Shown piece after piece: positions 30,962-42,574 of a stretch of 64,000 nt of DNA (positions are counted from its first letter, which is position 1; each line of letters begins with the position of its first letter). The notes beneath the pieces were generated by a model. The model saw nothing but the letters and a program-made list of their open reading frames with translations, ran no database searches and was not told the DNA's origin. The stretch spans positions 2,976,001 to 3,040,000 of the forward strand of contig OZ218955.1 in NCBI GenBank assembly GCA_965112735.1, given 5' to 3'. The translations under genes and the position numbers were made by a program. The DNA is from Phaeosaccion multiseriatum (taxonomy: Eukaryota > Ochrophyta, other classes).

Positions 30962-32668
30962 ACTCAAGAGTTGTGGGCCTGCTGGGTGAGATGCGAGGTA
31001 GGGGGGGGACAGCGACCGAGACTAAAGAGGACTGCTCTCGCTCGCTTGCACTAGTCAGGCCATGGGGAGTATGGGCATACCACGATGCGATGTGAGAGAG
31101 GCACCGTCTATGGCACATTCAGATCGACTTGGCGGGAATGGCTTTGGGATCGAACCAAAAGGAATGGGGTTGGGGGGGGGGGGGGGGGGTGGGATTCACA
31201 CTGGGGTAGCTAGCAAATAGTTCAATACAGTGCTTGAGCTTGTGAGGCGAAGGACTTTCTTTGGGTACGACGCGCATCGGCAGTTCCGCTCGCTCGGGTG
31301 GGCGGAGGCATTCCAAAATTGGGGAAAGGTATACCCATAAGGTTCTTGGATCGGGCGCCGCAGGCGGGCACAGCAATGGGTCGTAGATTGGAGGGGGCGC
31401 AATTCCCCTGATATCCGGCACATGCGCATACGCGAAGGTGATGCCAGCAGTGGGGTGCTGTGCTCGGGTGGAGGCAAAGGCAAGCCACACGCTCATCGAG
31501 GCAGCAGCTGTGCGTGCAGTCCAATCGAAGCAATACCTACTCACTCACACTCACTCACTCACTCACTCACCCACCCACTCACTCACTCCCGTCATCGAGC
31601 AGAGTCTTGTGAGCCACCGCTGCTCCCTCCATTGGTTCCTATCGTCTTCACAAAGGCCTGCCCTCGGCCAAACCCCCCCATTCTTCTCTCTCTTCACTTC
31701 AAAAAGAGGCAAACGGACTCGGTCACCGACCCACTTGAGAGGCGAGAGGACTTCTATGGGGCTTCTGTGAGCCTTCTGTAGACCCTTTTGTAGGCCTTAG
31801 GTAAGTCCTCATGTACACCCTATGTAGGCCTCTGGAAGGGTCAGGTCAGAACTTGGAGCGTGTCGACGCCAAGCAAGTGCCAAGCATTGACTTAACAGCA
31901 GCTCTTGCGTCCTCAGCTTTCTCGCGTGCAGCTAAAGAACCTGAGTAGTATGCATGTTGGTGCTCGCGTTAGTTTGCATTACTGCTACAAACCTTAAGGC
32001 CTTACTCTTGGGGGAGGAAAAGGGGTCAGGACCTGGAGGGGCCTACCGCTCCAGCAGTTTCAGTCTCGATGGGATTGCCCCCTCCCCTCCCGTGGTGGAC
32101 CAGCCCTTGGTTGCGCTCATACACGCACCGTGCGCGGTGCAAAGTGGTAAGAGGCGACTGAGGACTGAGGCGTGGGGACTGATGTCTGAGCACTGACAAA
32201 TGAGCAACTGAGTGGGGGGCACTCTCGCGGTCGTTGACTGCCTGCCATTCGTTGCCCACTCTCCTCGGAGCGCGCAAGCGAATGCGAGTAGCAGCAACAC
32301 CAATGGGCTCAAGACAAGCCACTCCTTCGCTGTGGGCGGCTCACGCCACACGCCCCCGCCACACACTGTCCCCGGAGGGGTGCAGACCGAGCACTACGTA
32401 AGACACGTAAGGGCCGATTGGATTCTCGAGTGACAATGGGCCATTGCCCATTGCTTGCTGCTCGGTCAAAGACGCGCTATCGTAATGCCTACCCAAGAAG
32501 GTGCAGCGTGTAGCTCGCGGCGTGCAAGAAACAATTTCACTTGTATGCAGACCAAAACATGGAACCAGAAGCGAGGTGCCAAAAGGTGACGACAGAGCAA
32601 TAACTACGGAAAATGAGACACAATCACTTACTATTCCTTGCAGCTCTGCTGATGCTTGTTGCGTCGTC
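30962..32668. other. Convergent intergenic region, no confident gene
   Basis: Contains a minus-strand frame at 31544-31119 (141 residues, ordinary composition, no domain recognised), a G run at 31171-31189, a short (TCAC)n near 31540-31585 and otherwise unique sequence. A small hypothetical gene cannot be excluded. Confidence 0.5.
31119..31544 (-). CDS. Hypothetical short open frame
   Basis: Frame of 141 codons with mixed composition (for example LWVYLSPILECLRPPERAEL) ending in a proline stretch. I see no signal peptide, domain or splice support. It may be chance, given the local GC content. Confidence 0.2.
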   Translation of the reverse strand: MSRYCFDWTARTAAASMSVWLAFASTRAQHPTAGITFAYAHVPDIRGIAPPPIYDPLLCPPAAPDPRTLWVYLSPILECLRPPERAELPMRVVPKESPSPHKLKHCIELFASYPSVNPTPPPPPQPHSFWFDPKAIPAKSI

Positions 32669-34189
32669 TTACGGCCCGGGTGGGTGTATGAGGCTCTGGT
32701 TGGTGGGGTGGAGCCTCTCATCCTCGATGATCATCTGCCGGAGCTCAGCGTGGCGCATTTTCGGGTAGTGCGGTACGCGCTGAAAGGCCGCGGGAATCAT
32801 ACTCACCCCATCACTCTTGCTGAAGTGCAAGTAGCCACCCTCCTCGCGCTCGAATTCATTGCTTGTTTCGGGCCGATCCATCACACAGTCCACCATGAAG
32901 TCGACATCACCGACATTCAGTAACCCTAGTGGTTTCTCCATGGCCCCGTGCACCTGATGGCCGTACGTCAAGTACTTGTTGCGCATCACTTGGATGCTGC
33001 TAAAGTAGTTGTGGAGATGGAAGGCGCCGTACAAACCGTCACGTCCCTTCAGTTGGTGAGGGGGGTTGCTTCCTGTCATGCGGAAGTCTTGAGCAGTCCA
33101 CAGCGGCCACCCGCCCGTGCGATTCTTCTCCTCGCCCCAATCTGCTTTGCGTGCATCTCCCCAATACCCAGGCACGCGTGTCTGCGGGGCATGCTCTCTC
33201 TCGTCACCAATCCCATCAATGCATTCTCCGATGACAATGTCGGGATGATACCATCGTCGCCCCTCCATGACACACATGGGGCTTGATTCAATGATCAAGG
33301 TCGAGGCATGCAGCTTTGCGTCCTTGCAGCTTTGACCGGGACGAAACTGGGGAACGTCGCAAATTTGGAGTGCACGCAACAGGTCACGAGTCACCACTTC
33401 GTCCAAATCGCCCAAATAACCAATGTCTTCCGGTGTCATGCCATTCTCCTTCCATCGCTTTTCAATCCATGCTCGCTGGTCATTCTCTTGATTGTGCGCA
33501 CCAACTGCCTTCTTGGGTTGTCCTGGCTGGGCAGGTGGATCAACATAAACATCGACTGAAATGCGTGTGGTCGGTCCCCACATGCCACTTTGCAAAGTCT
33601 TCAGTTCCGTCGAGTCCGGTCCAAATCGAAGGTCACGCGGGTACCCGAGGATGGTCGTATTGCTTTCTACGAGCGCCGCCGTGTCGTAAATACCATATGC
33701 TTCCATGGCGTGCATTGCCATGATGTGCCACGAGTCGTCATTGACGAGGCTGCCCCAAAAGACCCGTCGTCGCGTGGTCCGATGATCCGTGCCAAGTTGC
33801 CAATTGTATCGTTCGCAGCGTTCCGCCTCCACGGCCCAGTCCAACTCCTCGTCCCACACAGGAAGATCCTGCACATGAAGTGCTGCAGTCAACAGAGCTT
33901 CAAGTGAAGGAGACATTTCGGAGGCGGCAAAGTCCAACGAGAGTGGTGGTGGTTCACCAGCAGGCTCCCCATCAGCAGCACCATTCTCCTTCTCGTTCTT
34001 CGGCTCTGCTGCTGGCTGAGGTATCGTCTCACTCGCACTTGACGCTGTGGTGTTGCCGCGAGCCGAGATAGCGACAACCTCGATCTCTTGAACCTCTACC
34101 ACTCGGGATACAGTGACGAGGAGGATGACTACAAATAGTCCAAGCCCCACGCCCAAAATGAGGCCCGATCTCCGCCTTTCTCCCTGCAT
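32669..34189 (-). CDS. Type II membrane glycosyltransferase, resembling family GT17
   Basis: Single-exon protein of 506 residues. A short cytosolic tail MQGERRRSG is followed by one membrane helix (about residues 10-30, LILGVGLGLFVVILLVTVSR) and a Pro/Glu-rich stem, the layout of Golgi glycosyltransferases. The luminal part has RRVFWGSLVNDDSWHIMAMH, then YDTAALVESNTTILGYPRDL, which matches the GT17 pattern of a dispensable-looking Phe/Asn segment followed by VESNxTxxGxPKxL. GYLGDLDEVVTRDLLRAL corresponds to the Asp-x-Asp-Glu nucleotide-sugar/metal motif (SDxDEIPxxxxL in GT17). GT17 includes the beta-1,4-GlcNAc transferase that adds bisecting GlcNAc; the sugar used here is unknown. Ends at TAA near 32671. 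Confidence 0.65.
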   Translation of the reverse strand: MQGERRRSGLILGVGLGLFVVILLVTVSRVVEVQEIEVVAISARGNTTASSASETIPQPAAEPKNEKENGAADGEPAGEPPPLSLDFAASEMSPSLEALLTAALHVQDLPVWDEELDWAVEAERCERYNWQLGTDHRTTRRRVFWGSLVNDDSWHIMAMHAMEAYGIYDTAALVESNTTILGYPRDLRFGPDSTELKTLQSGMWGPTTRISVDVYVDPPAQPGQPKKAVGAHNQENDQRAWIEKRWKENGMTPEDIGYLGDLDEVVTRDLLRALQICDVPQFRPGQSCKDAKLHASTLIIESSPMCVMEGRRWYHPDIVIGECIDGIGDEREHAPQTRVPGYWGDARKADWGEEKNRTGGWPLWTAQDFRMTGSNPPHQLKGRDGLYGAFHLHNYFSSIQVMRNKYLTYGHQVHGAMEKPLGLLNVGDVDFMVDCVMDRPETSNEFEREEGGYLHFSKSDGVSMIPAAFQRVPHYPKMRHAELRQMIIEDERLHPTNQSLIHPPGP

Positions 34190-34259
34190 GATGAAACTAC
34201 TGATGCGCGATTGCGAGCTCCGCAGGAAAGGCTGGAAGGGTTGGAGGAAAGGGAGAGAG

Positions 34260-34293
<34 letters not shown>

Positions 34294-34497
34294 TTCCTAT
34301 ATGCCTCTAAATTATACAACTGTGGAAGGGGGGCAGGAGGCCCGAAAAAAAGGGGTGGTCCACATCTCTGACAGGCCAAGCAAGCTGTCCGGCTCTCTCT
34401 GTTGGGCCGAAGCGTGGGCCAAACCTCCTGCCCCGAGTGTGGGCGCTTGCCGCATTCAATGTGCGTGGCACGACTACTAGTACTGCTGCTGCTGCTG
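34190..34497. other. Spacer between the HAD gene and the glycosyltransferase gene
   Basis: Both genes lie on the minus strand, so this holds the HAD 3' end and the glycosyltransferase promoter. It contains an A28 run at 34263-34290 (T28 on the sense strand) about 75 bp upstream of the glycosyltransferase ATG, and a (TGC)n run at 34484-34502. Confidence 0.6.
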
Positions 34498-35857
34498 CTA
34501 CTGCCCCTGGCCTGGCGTCTCGAAGGGAAGGTCTAGCAATCCCCTTCGGAGCTCCTGCAACCCCTCTCGCTCCTCAAAGTCCAGCAGGGTAAGCGTGCAG
34601 CCCAGCTCCTTTAGTTTGGGGTCGCTGAGGCTGGAGCGAAGCCCAACCACCCCTGCTGCCTTGGCCGCCACAGCGGACCTCACCCCCGATGGAGAGTCTT
34701 CGAACACGACCGTCCTCGCCAGGGAGACCTGCGTGTGATTGGGACGAAGGGCGGTGATGCAATGGGCCCTTTGGTCAGGGACTGGGTGTACTCCGTTGCA
34801 CTTCTTGTACAGACCCACACACATCCTTTCACAAGACGCCGCAAAGTGAACCTACCCCCTCCACCCTTCACCCCTTCCTCCTCGCCGTCACGGACACCTG
34901 TCTTCCTCTCTGACCACGCACGCACCTGCATGAGTTCTGCAGCGCGGAGGTAGGGGTGTGGTGCCGGCTTGCCCTTGTCACACTCGTCCCCAATCACCAG
35001 CACCTCGAACAAGTCTGCACAGCCCAGCGACGCAAGCACCGCCTCCGCTGTGAGTCGAGCGGCATTCGTGACACAGCCCATGCGGTAGCCCTGCTTGCGG
35101 CACAGCTGCAAGAAGGCCACTGCGCCAGGCACTTCGTCTACCCTTCCCTGAGTCACGTACTCCCGAAAGAGACCCTCCTTCGTGTCCGCCAAGCGCTGTG
35201 TCTCCTCGGGCGTGATGCCCGGGAGGAAGGCCGCGAAAATGTCTGCAGATTGTTGTTGTTTGGATGATGATTGAGACGAAGATGGGTAGACAAGTAACAG
35301 GCGCATGTGCAAGCCACACGAAAGAAAGCGAGAGGTAGGTCAGAGTTGGGGGGTTTAAAGATAGGCGGGACAACCTCGGCGCGTGGCCATACACCTGTGC
35401 GGCCAGAGAAAACGACGGGAGGGGGAGCGGAGAGGGAGGGTGGACGCATGACATGGCTCCTAAAGCCGTAAAGCCAGAGATAATGCACCCGCCAGGGAAG
35501 GCGCAACCTGCCTGAATTGTGTTGGCCTCGAACCTTCTTGCCGTACGTCTCGGGCGTGAGGGGCTCCATGCCCTCAACCTCTTGGGACAGCACTCGAGTG
35601 AACACCTCCATGTCACACGCCTCGCTGTTGCTGAGAGTGCCGTCCATGTCGAACAGCAGAGTTGTTACGAGCCTCTCCCCCACTCCAGGAGCAGTCGAAG
35701 AACAATCGTCTGCCAGCCGAATCGCAGTCGTTGCACGGTGCGTCTCCATTTTCTCTGTCCCCCTCTCGCTCCTTCTCTCGTAGCGGAGGGTGGAAGGCTG
35801 GAACGCAGTACCGCTCGAGCAGAGGCCGCTCAGCAGCAGGAGCAAACAGGCTCTCAT
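34498..35857 (-). CDS. HAD-superfamily subfamily IA hydrolase, probably plastid targeted (3 exons)
   Basis: Exons 35857-35512, 35242-34926 and 34728-34498 give 297 residues. Catalytic motifs of the phosphoglycolate phosphatase/beta-phosphoglucomutase branch are all present: motif I LLFDMDGTLSNSE (nucleophile Asp), motif II CVTNAA, motif III Lys in DKGKPAPHPY, motif IV VFEDSPSGVRSA. A helical cap lies between. The N-terminus MRACLLLLLSGLCSSGTA is a signal peptide; the predicted junction TA/FQPSTLRYERR, with Phe after Ala and a basic Ser/Arg-rich stretch next, resembles a bipartite plastid presequence of algae with complex plastids. Exon 1 to 2 uses a GC donor. Substrate unknown; plastid phosphatase of the CbbY/phosphoglycolate type is a reasonable guess. 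Confidence 0.85.
35243..35511 (-). other. Apparent GC-AG intron of the HAD gene
   Basis: Exon 1 ends CACAATTCAG and the intron begins GCAGGTTGCG; the acceptor is CTGCAG before ACATTTTC. Only this donor keeps the HAD frame (GQHNSDIFAAFLPGITPEE). The GT four bases later would add four bases and break it. Confidence 0.7.
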
Positions 35858-36142
35858 CTACGTGCCGCGACTTCGCTCATTCCTCGGCTCAGCCGTAGAT
35901 CATGCCGTCGGTGGGTGACTGAGTCCTGGGGAAATATGAGAGTTGGTACATCAGGACTCAACAGGTTGTCTTTCCCCCCCATTCCCCCTTCTCCACTTTC
36001 AGTTTCTTAGGTGATTCCTATTAAGTCAATAAAGTTCTTCCCCCTTCTCCAAACCGTCGTTCTTCTTCCTTCCCCTCTTTATCAGAAGATCTTCCAGAGA
36101 GAGTGAAAATGTAAATCTGTGCAGCAGCAAGCGCCGGGAGCA
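35858..36142. promoter_or_regulatory. Divergent promoter region between the HAD and SFI1-like genes
   Basis: Spacer of 285 bp with pyrimidine-rich tracts (35970-36080) upstream of the plus-strand ATG. No TATA box recognised. Confidence 0.5.
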
Positions 36143-39100
36143 ATGGCTGCTGGCAAGGCTGAAGAGCTCCTGCACTGTCTCCAGCCGATGAATCTGGATG
36201 GTGCTACTTGTGGAGCTTCTTTGGTGACCTCTTCAAGAGGGACGCCTCTCCTCCCGCCCCCTCTTGCATCCCCAGCCCCCTTCACTCGCCAGGCTCCCGG
36301 CTTTGACCTACGCACGCTGAGAAAGCAAGTCTTACTGCTGCAAACCCACCTTCAGCAACGCTTGGAGTACCTGGAAGCAGTGGGCAGGCATGATAAGGAG
36401 GTGTGGCAGCAGCTGGAAAGGACCAAGGCCAACAATGATGCCAGTGTCTCTGCCACCAAGTCTGGCCTGGCGCACAAGTGGGCCCGCTTGAGGCAGCTCC
36501 GGGCGACCTCCGCAGAGTACCGGGATGCCGTGGTGGCAGCCAAGGTGAGTGTTTGTGTTTGAAGTGCTCTAACCCTGACCCGTTTGCCATCTCCACGAGA
36601 CAAGACAAAACGAGGTCCACCCCCCCACCCCCCTGTCTGAGTGACGAGGGGAGGGAAAACAGCTTCGCAGCAGAGGGCGAAACTGAGAGAGGGGGATGGG
36701 GGTGGTGGTGTTGGGGCTGCTGTCCTGTGCTGTGACATCGACGAACAGAAAAGGGTGGGGGGCGTTGTATCCCGATCCTCCGACTCGCCGCCTCAACTGC
36801 CGCTCTCCGAATTCTGCTCTGTTGTTTCCCCCTTCTTTCCTCCATGGGTTTGTGTGTATGGATTGGGCCATTTGTTCGCTACCAGGCGGCAAAGGACTCT
36901 CTCTCGAGCCTGGATGCAGAGGTGCGGTCCACGAAACTGAAACTGTGTGAAGTCACATGCCGTCGAGAGGGCATACAAGGTGAACTCTCGGCAGCGCTGA
37001 GCGGTAACGACAAGGCGCAGGCGTCGCTCGACCTCCTCGTGGGGCGACTTGCCCAAGTGAGGGAGGGAGACGCCCTTGTGACCGCATGGGAGGGGCTGGA
37101 GACAGCCGAGGCCGAGGCGGAGAGACGGGCGAGGTCTAGTAACTGTAAAGGGCTTCGGCACGCATGGGAAGGGCTGGTGGAGGCTTATCGGCGCTCGGTG
37201 GATGGGAGGAGCAAGGCAGCTCAGTGGCGGGAGGAAATTAGACTCCGCCGCCTGGCGAGGGGATGGGCGCACTGGCGAGGGCACTTTCTCCTGGAGGGGA
37301 GAGGGGCGGAGCTGCGTAGACGCGTGACCCGGCGGATCGAGCAGGAGACGCTTCTGCGGTGGAAGGTGTGGGGGGCTATGGCGCGGCTCTTCAAGCGCAA
37401 GAGGAGAGAGCGGCTGCTGCGAGTGGGCTGGGCACAAGTGATGCTTGTCGGGAAGGACAAGCGAAGGGACAAGGCCGCCAAAGTAGGGGAGGCGAGGCTC
37501 TTACAGCGAGTGTGTTTCCGAGCCTGGAGGGTGTGGCTGTCGCGCTCCCTCCTCACTCCTTCAGAGCTCCATATGGGGGAAAAGGGGGCCCTTACCCACT
37601 TTCTGGGGTCGATGTTTCGCCGCTGGCGCCGAGCGTCTCAAGCGGCAGCGGCGGCACGAGCGGCAGCAGTTGGTGATACAGGGGCGGTAGGGCGAGCTTC
37701 TCCGCAGACGAGACTGGGGAGGAGCAGAGCGAGGGCCGCGCATCAAAAAGGGGCAGCTGCCGGGGGCTCTTCTTCTTCTGGGCAGTGCAGTCTCCCGCAG
37801 CGGCGGCGATTGGACGAGGGGATGGATAGAGCGGTAGCGGATGCATTGCTTGTCCTCCGCACGAGAGAGGGAAGGTCTGGCTTTGAAGCTAACGATGACG
37901 ACGACGAAGACGACGAGAAGGAAGGGGAGGAGGAGGAGGAGGAGGAGGAGGAGACAGCAGTCTTCCTTGCGGTAGATCGCTGGAGAAGACGGTCCTTGCA
38001 GCAATGGGGTGCAGGGCAGTGGATGGAGCACTTTCGCGCGTGCTTGGGGGTGGAGATTGGGGTGCTCAGAGCCTTACAGCACCACCGCACTGTGTCCTTC
38101 CGACGGGTGCGGGAGCGATGGTGGGGCGGGCGGTGTAGAGGGGGGAGGAGACGGAGGGGAGAGGAGGAGGGAGAGGAAGAGGGGGAAAGGGGTAGCTCGG
38201 TACTTGGCCGCTCATCGGTATCGGTTTTGTCACCGGCGTGGCCGCTACCAATGAAGGATGTCCGCGTCCTCAGAGAGGCCGCGGCGTCCTGGGAGGTGGA
38301 GAGGGGCTTCGGGTTGGTGCTGAGGCGGCGAAGGCAGCGCGGAGCTCGGGACGCGCTGCAGCGTTGGCGACGGCGTGCTGAGCGGATTCGAAGAGGAAGG
38401 GCCCTGGTCTCACAGTTGGCGAGGAGAGCGGAGATGCGGTTGAAGGGGACGGCGTGGGTAGGGTGGGTGCGCAGCTTGGGACAAGAAGATAGAGACGCGG
38501 CAAGGAAGGAGGAGATGACTCTTTTGAAGAGAAGGCTGGAGCTGGGAGAGGAGGAGAAGGAGACCGCAGAGCAAGAGGCAGCATGGCGAGAGCTTGCGCA
38601 AACCGTGGAGAGAGAGAGGGCAGGGGTGGAGGAAATGACCGCGCTTTGTCACAAACAGGAAGCAGAGCTCCTCCCGGCGCTGCGGAGGGACGTGGAGAAG
38701 GCTCAGTTGGAAGTGAAGCAGTTGGGAGGGGAGAAGCGAAGGACACACACGCGCCTGCGAGCCAAGCAACGTGAAGCCAAGCAGTTGGGGGACATTTGGC
38801 ACACACACGTGGTGGAAAGGAACGAACGCTTGGTCGCTGAGAGGGAGAGGAAGACCGCCCAGATGGCGCAGCTGTCCCAACGACTGAGGCGGAGAAAGAC
38901 CACCCTGGACAAGGCTCGAGAGGAGGCGCTTGCCAAGGCCCGACGAGCAGGCAAGGCCCTGCAGAGACGTCGCGCGAAGGACGATGCGACTCTACGCCGC
39001 GCTGAGGAGGCGGGTCAGCGCTATCAGCAGCTGCTGCAGGAGAAGGAGGAGGGGCTGCAGGAGGTGGAGGAGAGGAGGCAATCGCTGGGGATGGCAGTGG

Positions 39101-40432
39101 ACGAGGCCGACAGGGAGGCTTTGCAATGCGCCAGTGAGGGGGCCGAGCGCCAGGTGAGTGAGCCGAGCGAGCACTGAAGTACTCATTTAAACTTACTGTT
39201 TTGACGTCTCTTCCGGGTGGGAGATGGCGGCAGGGAAGACTTGACTGACTGAGGCCAAGACATTCCGATAGTTCACGTGTGAGTACGTCTGATGTGCGTG
39301 TGTGCGCGTGTTTTCTGCGTACGTGACTCGATTTCACTCTGATTCGTTTCCTTCTTTTTTTGTGTGTGTGGTCCTATGTAATACTATGTAATATTGCACA
39401 AACCCGTTCCGTCTGCAGGCGGCGCTGGACGGCCTTGTGCGATCCGCACAGAGCGAGCACAGCGTCCTGACACTCAACATCCGCCAGGCAGAGGCAAGGG
39501 CGGAGGAGGCAGACAGGCTCGTGGGGGAGAAAGAGGAGGAGCTCAGGCGTCTGCGGGGCAGAGTCCGGGACAAGACCCACTACGCTGCTGCTGTCGGTGC
39601 TGCTGCTACTCCTGCTGCTTCCTTTTGTGCTTCCCCTGCTCCGTGCGGCTCGGTGACAGGGTCTGGGTCTGATGCCGAGGAGCCTCAGAACGAGGGGGTG
39701 GCGTGGGAAGGAGGAGGAGGAGGAGGAGGAGGAGGAGGAGGAGGGGGCTTAGGGGAAGGAAGGAGGGTGGAGGCCGCAGTTCAAGCTCATGAATCATCTC
39801 GACCTCCTCGCTCCCCCCTCCCCCCGGGAGACGGAGAAGGCATGACGAAGTCGAGGGGGGCGGGACCCTACGGAAGCACAATCTCTCTCTTCGACCAGGC
39901 AGGGACTTCGTCTTGTTCTCTGTCTCCCTCAGCGGCTCCTCCTCATCATCTGGCCGGCCACGAGGGGCAGGTCTCCTCCTCGTTGTCCTCCTCCTCCTCC
40001 TCCTCCTCCTCCGCCTCCTCCTCTACCTCGCCTTCTCCTCCCTACACCACCCACCACGACCATCACCACCACCACATCCACCACCGCGTGCGACCTCTAC
40101 TTCGCGGTGGAGGTGGACATGCGGCCGAGCAAAATGAGCCGGCGGTCCTGCTCCCAACGACGTTTTATGCCCGTTACGGAGAGGACAGCGAGGAAGGTAT
40201 GCACAGTAGCAGCAACGCCTCTTGGGAGGAGGAGGACCCCCCCCCCCCCCCTACTGCTGCTGCTAGTGGTGGTGGTGGTGATGCTGATGTATCACCAACT
40301 GCTACTGCAGCCGCGACAGCCGCCCTCGAGCTGGAGCCCCCCGGGGGAGAGCGCTTCTTTGAGAGCCTTGAAGAGAGCATCAGCAGCCTCCAGGGCCGCC
40401 TCGCCAAGCGGGCAGCGCCACTAAGTCAGTGA
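36143..40432 (+). CDS. SFI1-like centrin-binding / coiled-coil protein (3 exons)
   Basis: Exons 36143-36544, 36886-39153 and 39419-40432, all phase 0, encode 1227 residues. The middle third contains repeated Trp/Leu/Arg helices of the SFI1 type (LLRWKVWGAMARLFKRKRR, LLRVGWAQVM, FRAWRVWL, MFRRWRRAS, ALQRWRRRAERIRR, WVGWVRSL), which in SFI1 bind centrin in centriole, basal-body or spindle-pole filaments. N- and C-terminal to it are long charged coiled coils (ERERAGVEEMTALCHKQEAE; LVGEKEEELRRLRGRVRDK). The C-terminal third is low complexity (poly-Gly, poly-Ser, His-rich). The dispersed GCAGTTGGTGATACA word is read in frame twice, as AAAVGDTGAV (37663-37680) and, reversed, as DVSPTATAA (40288-40310). 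SFI1 identity rests on repeat pattern only; a ciliary coiled-coil protein is the alternative. Confidence 0.7.
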
Positions 40433-40715
40433 GTAGGGAGGAGAGGGCCATATACCATATACCATAGCAGCGGAACAGCGGTACGCGTAGCAGGGGTAAA
40501 GGACTGAGGGGCGGACAATCACTTGCCTCTGATAGATTTAAGATTGAATGATGCGATATGAAAATACATGTAAATCCGTTTACTAATTCCTCTCTCTATC
40601 TATGTGTGTATCACACTACTCGACGCTCTACCTCTTACTTTTGTACAGTTGCTTCTCTCAAATTGACCACTTGGCATCTACAGAAGGCGCGGGGAACGGA
40701 GTGCAACGATCACCT
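40433..40715. other. Convergent spacer between the SFI1-like and PEX13 genes
   Basis: Holds both 3' ends. Unremarkable sequence with two adjacent ATACCATAT units at 40451-40468. No gene seen. Confidence 0.5.
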
Positions 40716-41387
40716 TCACATCAAGCTATCCCACAACTCTGTGCCGCCGCCAATTTCCCCCCCCCCTGCTCCTCCTTCTCCTCCTCCTCCGGCAGCTGCA
40801 CCCGCCTGCTGCCCCCCATATGACTGCCGCTGCCGCTGCTGCTGCTGCTGCTGCTGCCCATATGACTGCCGTTGTTGACTTTGCGGTCCATATGACAGCA
40901 TAGAAGCCTGCCTCCCCGACCTGTGCCCACGGGAGTGTGCCCGCTGCGCTGCTCCTGCTCTTGCGCCAGAGAAAATGCCGTCGAAATCGGAGGAAGAGGA
41001 CGGGAGTGCACCCTCGTCGGCGCCTCCCCTCGCTCCTGGATACATGCTTCTACTGCCCCCCAGCCCTCCTCCCCTTGGTGGATACGGCTGCCCCTGCCCC
41101 TGCCCCGCCCCTGCCAGCGCCATTACCGCAGACCCCGCCACACCGCCCACCAGCCGCCGATGGACACTTCGTGCCAGTTTGGAGAGCAAGTAGGCCAGCA
41201 CCACCACGCCACATATTCGAATCACCTTCAACCGACTCAGCCTCTTGCGCTCCTCCTCCTCCGTGGGGGGTGGCTCGCCATGCCGTGGATGGCCGGGGGG
41301 GAACTCTCTCCAGGGCTGCAAGTGGGAGAGGGCGACGCCCATGTGCTCCAAGAACCCCATCATGTTGTTGAAAAAGAAACCTGGGCC

Positions 41388-41425
<38 letters not shown>

Positions 41426-42574
41426 CCAAACGTGTAAGAAGAAGCAGGCGGAGGCGGAGGAGGAGGAGAAGAAGGAGGAGAAGAAGAAGAAGGAGAAGAA
41501 GAAGAAGAAGAAGAAGAAGAAGAAGAAGAAGAAGAAGAAGAAGAAGAACAACAAACAACAAGACATGAGGAGGCCAAGAGGCGAGCGCGAGGTGCAGGAG
41601 GAGAGGCGCGCGCGCGCGTGTGTGTGTGCGTCTAAGGAGGCCTGCCTTGAACGAAGCGACCCGTTCGAAAGGTAGTTAGACAGAACGTAGGTCACTGGGA
41701 ATTCAAAGACAGACAGGGCCCCGCAACGTCCCTTCCTTTCAACATCGCACAGCACACAGTATAGAGAACGAACGCTGAGAACGACAACACCCAATAATGC
41801 CACCTCCACCAAGACCACCCCCTCTCCATGAAGAACCAAACGCTAACCATAACCATATGCAAACATGCCCCGTGACACACCTATTGCTTGGGTGTTCATG
41901 CCCAGCATCTGCGTAATGTAGCCCAGCGAGGAGGTGAAGTTCTGGATGCCGTGCAGCCAGCCCATCTCTGGGCCGCCCTGTCCCCCCATCCCCATGCCTC
42001 CATACCCCATCCCCCCGTAGCCTCCCATGCCTCCATAGGACCCGTAGCCCCCGTAGCCTCCCATACCATAGCTGCCCATGCCGCCATAGCCACTCCCCAT
42101 GCCGTAGCTTCCCATACCTCCATAGCTACTGCCCCCCATCCCGCCATAACCTCCGCCGTACGTGGAGCCTCCGTATCTACCTGTAGCTCCGTACAGTCCT
42201 CCTGCCGTTGTCCCGTACTGTTGACTCTGCTGTCCATACCGCTGGCTTTGCTGTTGGACGGACTCGTCTTGAAGGCTGGATGATGCTCCTGCTGCCGTGG
42301 CCGAGGTTGTGCCACTTCCCGCAGTAGTGGCAGCAGCATTAGATGCGTGCATCGCAGCCGCTCCGGCTGCCGCTGCACCAGCTACCCCTGCTGCAACTGC
42401 AGTTGGTGCTCCTGCTGCTGCTGTTGGTGCCCCTCCTCCGCCGCCAACCCCCCCGCCCACACCTCCAGCAGTAGAGCTGTACCGCCTCTGCTGCTGAAGG
42501 GCGGCTCCATCCCACGGTTTGGGCGGCGATGGGCCCGACGCACTCGGCTCCAAGGCTCTAGGTTGGGGAGGCAT
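40716..42574 (-). CDS. PEX13: Peroxin 13, plant-type (2 exons)
   Basis: Docking component of the peroxisomal matrix-protein importer. Exons 42574-41881 and 41380-40716 join in phase 1 and give 452 residues. The N-terminus has PPKPWDGA, the KPWE-like motif typical of PEX13, then an Ala/Gly/Gln-rich region and a long Tyr-Gly-Gly-Met array (YGGMGSYGMGSGYGG). Hydrophobic helices follow around the exon junction (LGYITQMLGMNTQAIGFFF) and at IRICGVVVLAYLLSKLARS. The C-terminus is Gln/Tyr/Gly-rich and I see no SH3 domain, as in plant rather than fungal or animal PEX13. The C-terminal region contains two minus-strand copies of the dispersed GGCAGTCATATGGG word. Presence of PEX13 implies peroxisomes in this organism. 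Confidence 0.8.
41381..41880 (-). repeat. PEX13 intron with (GA)n and (AAG)n tracts
   Basis: On the plus strand (GA)n occupies 41391-41423 and (AAG)n/(GGA)n 41455-41548. Long Arg/Lys and Phe/Ser frames here are repeat artefacts. Confidence 0.85.

Noticed and set aside
34263-34290. A28 run as the poly-A tail of a retroposed element
   Set aside because: No retroelement sequence or target duplication visible beside it; treated as a simple homopolymer upstream of the glycosyltransferase gene.
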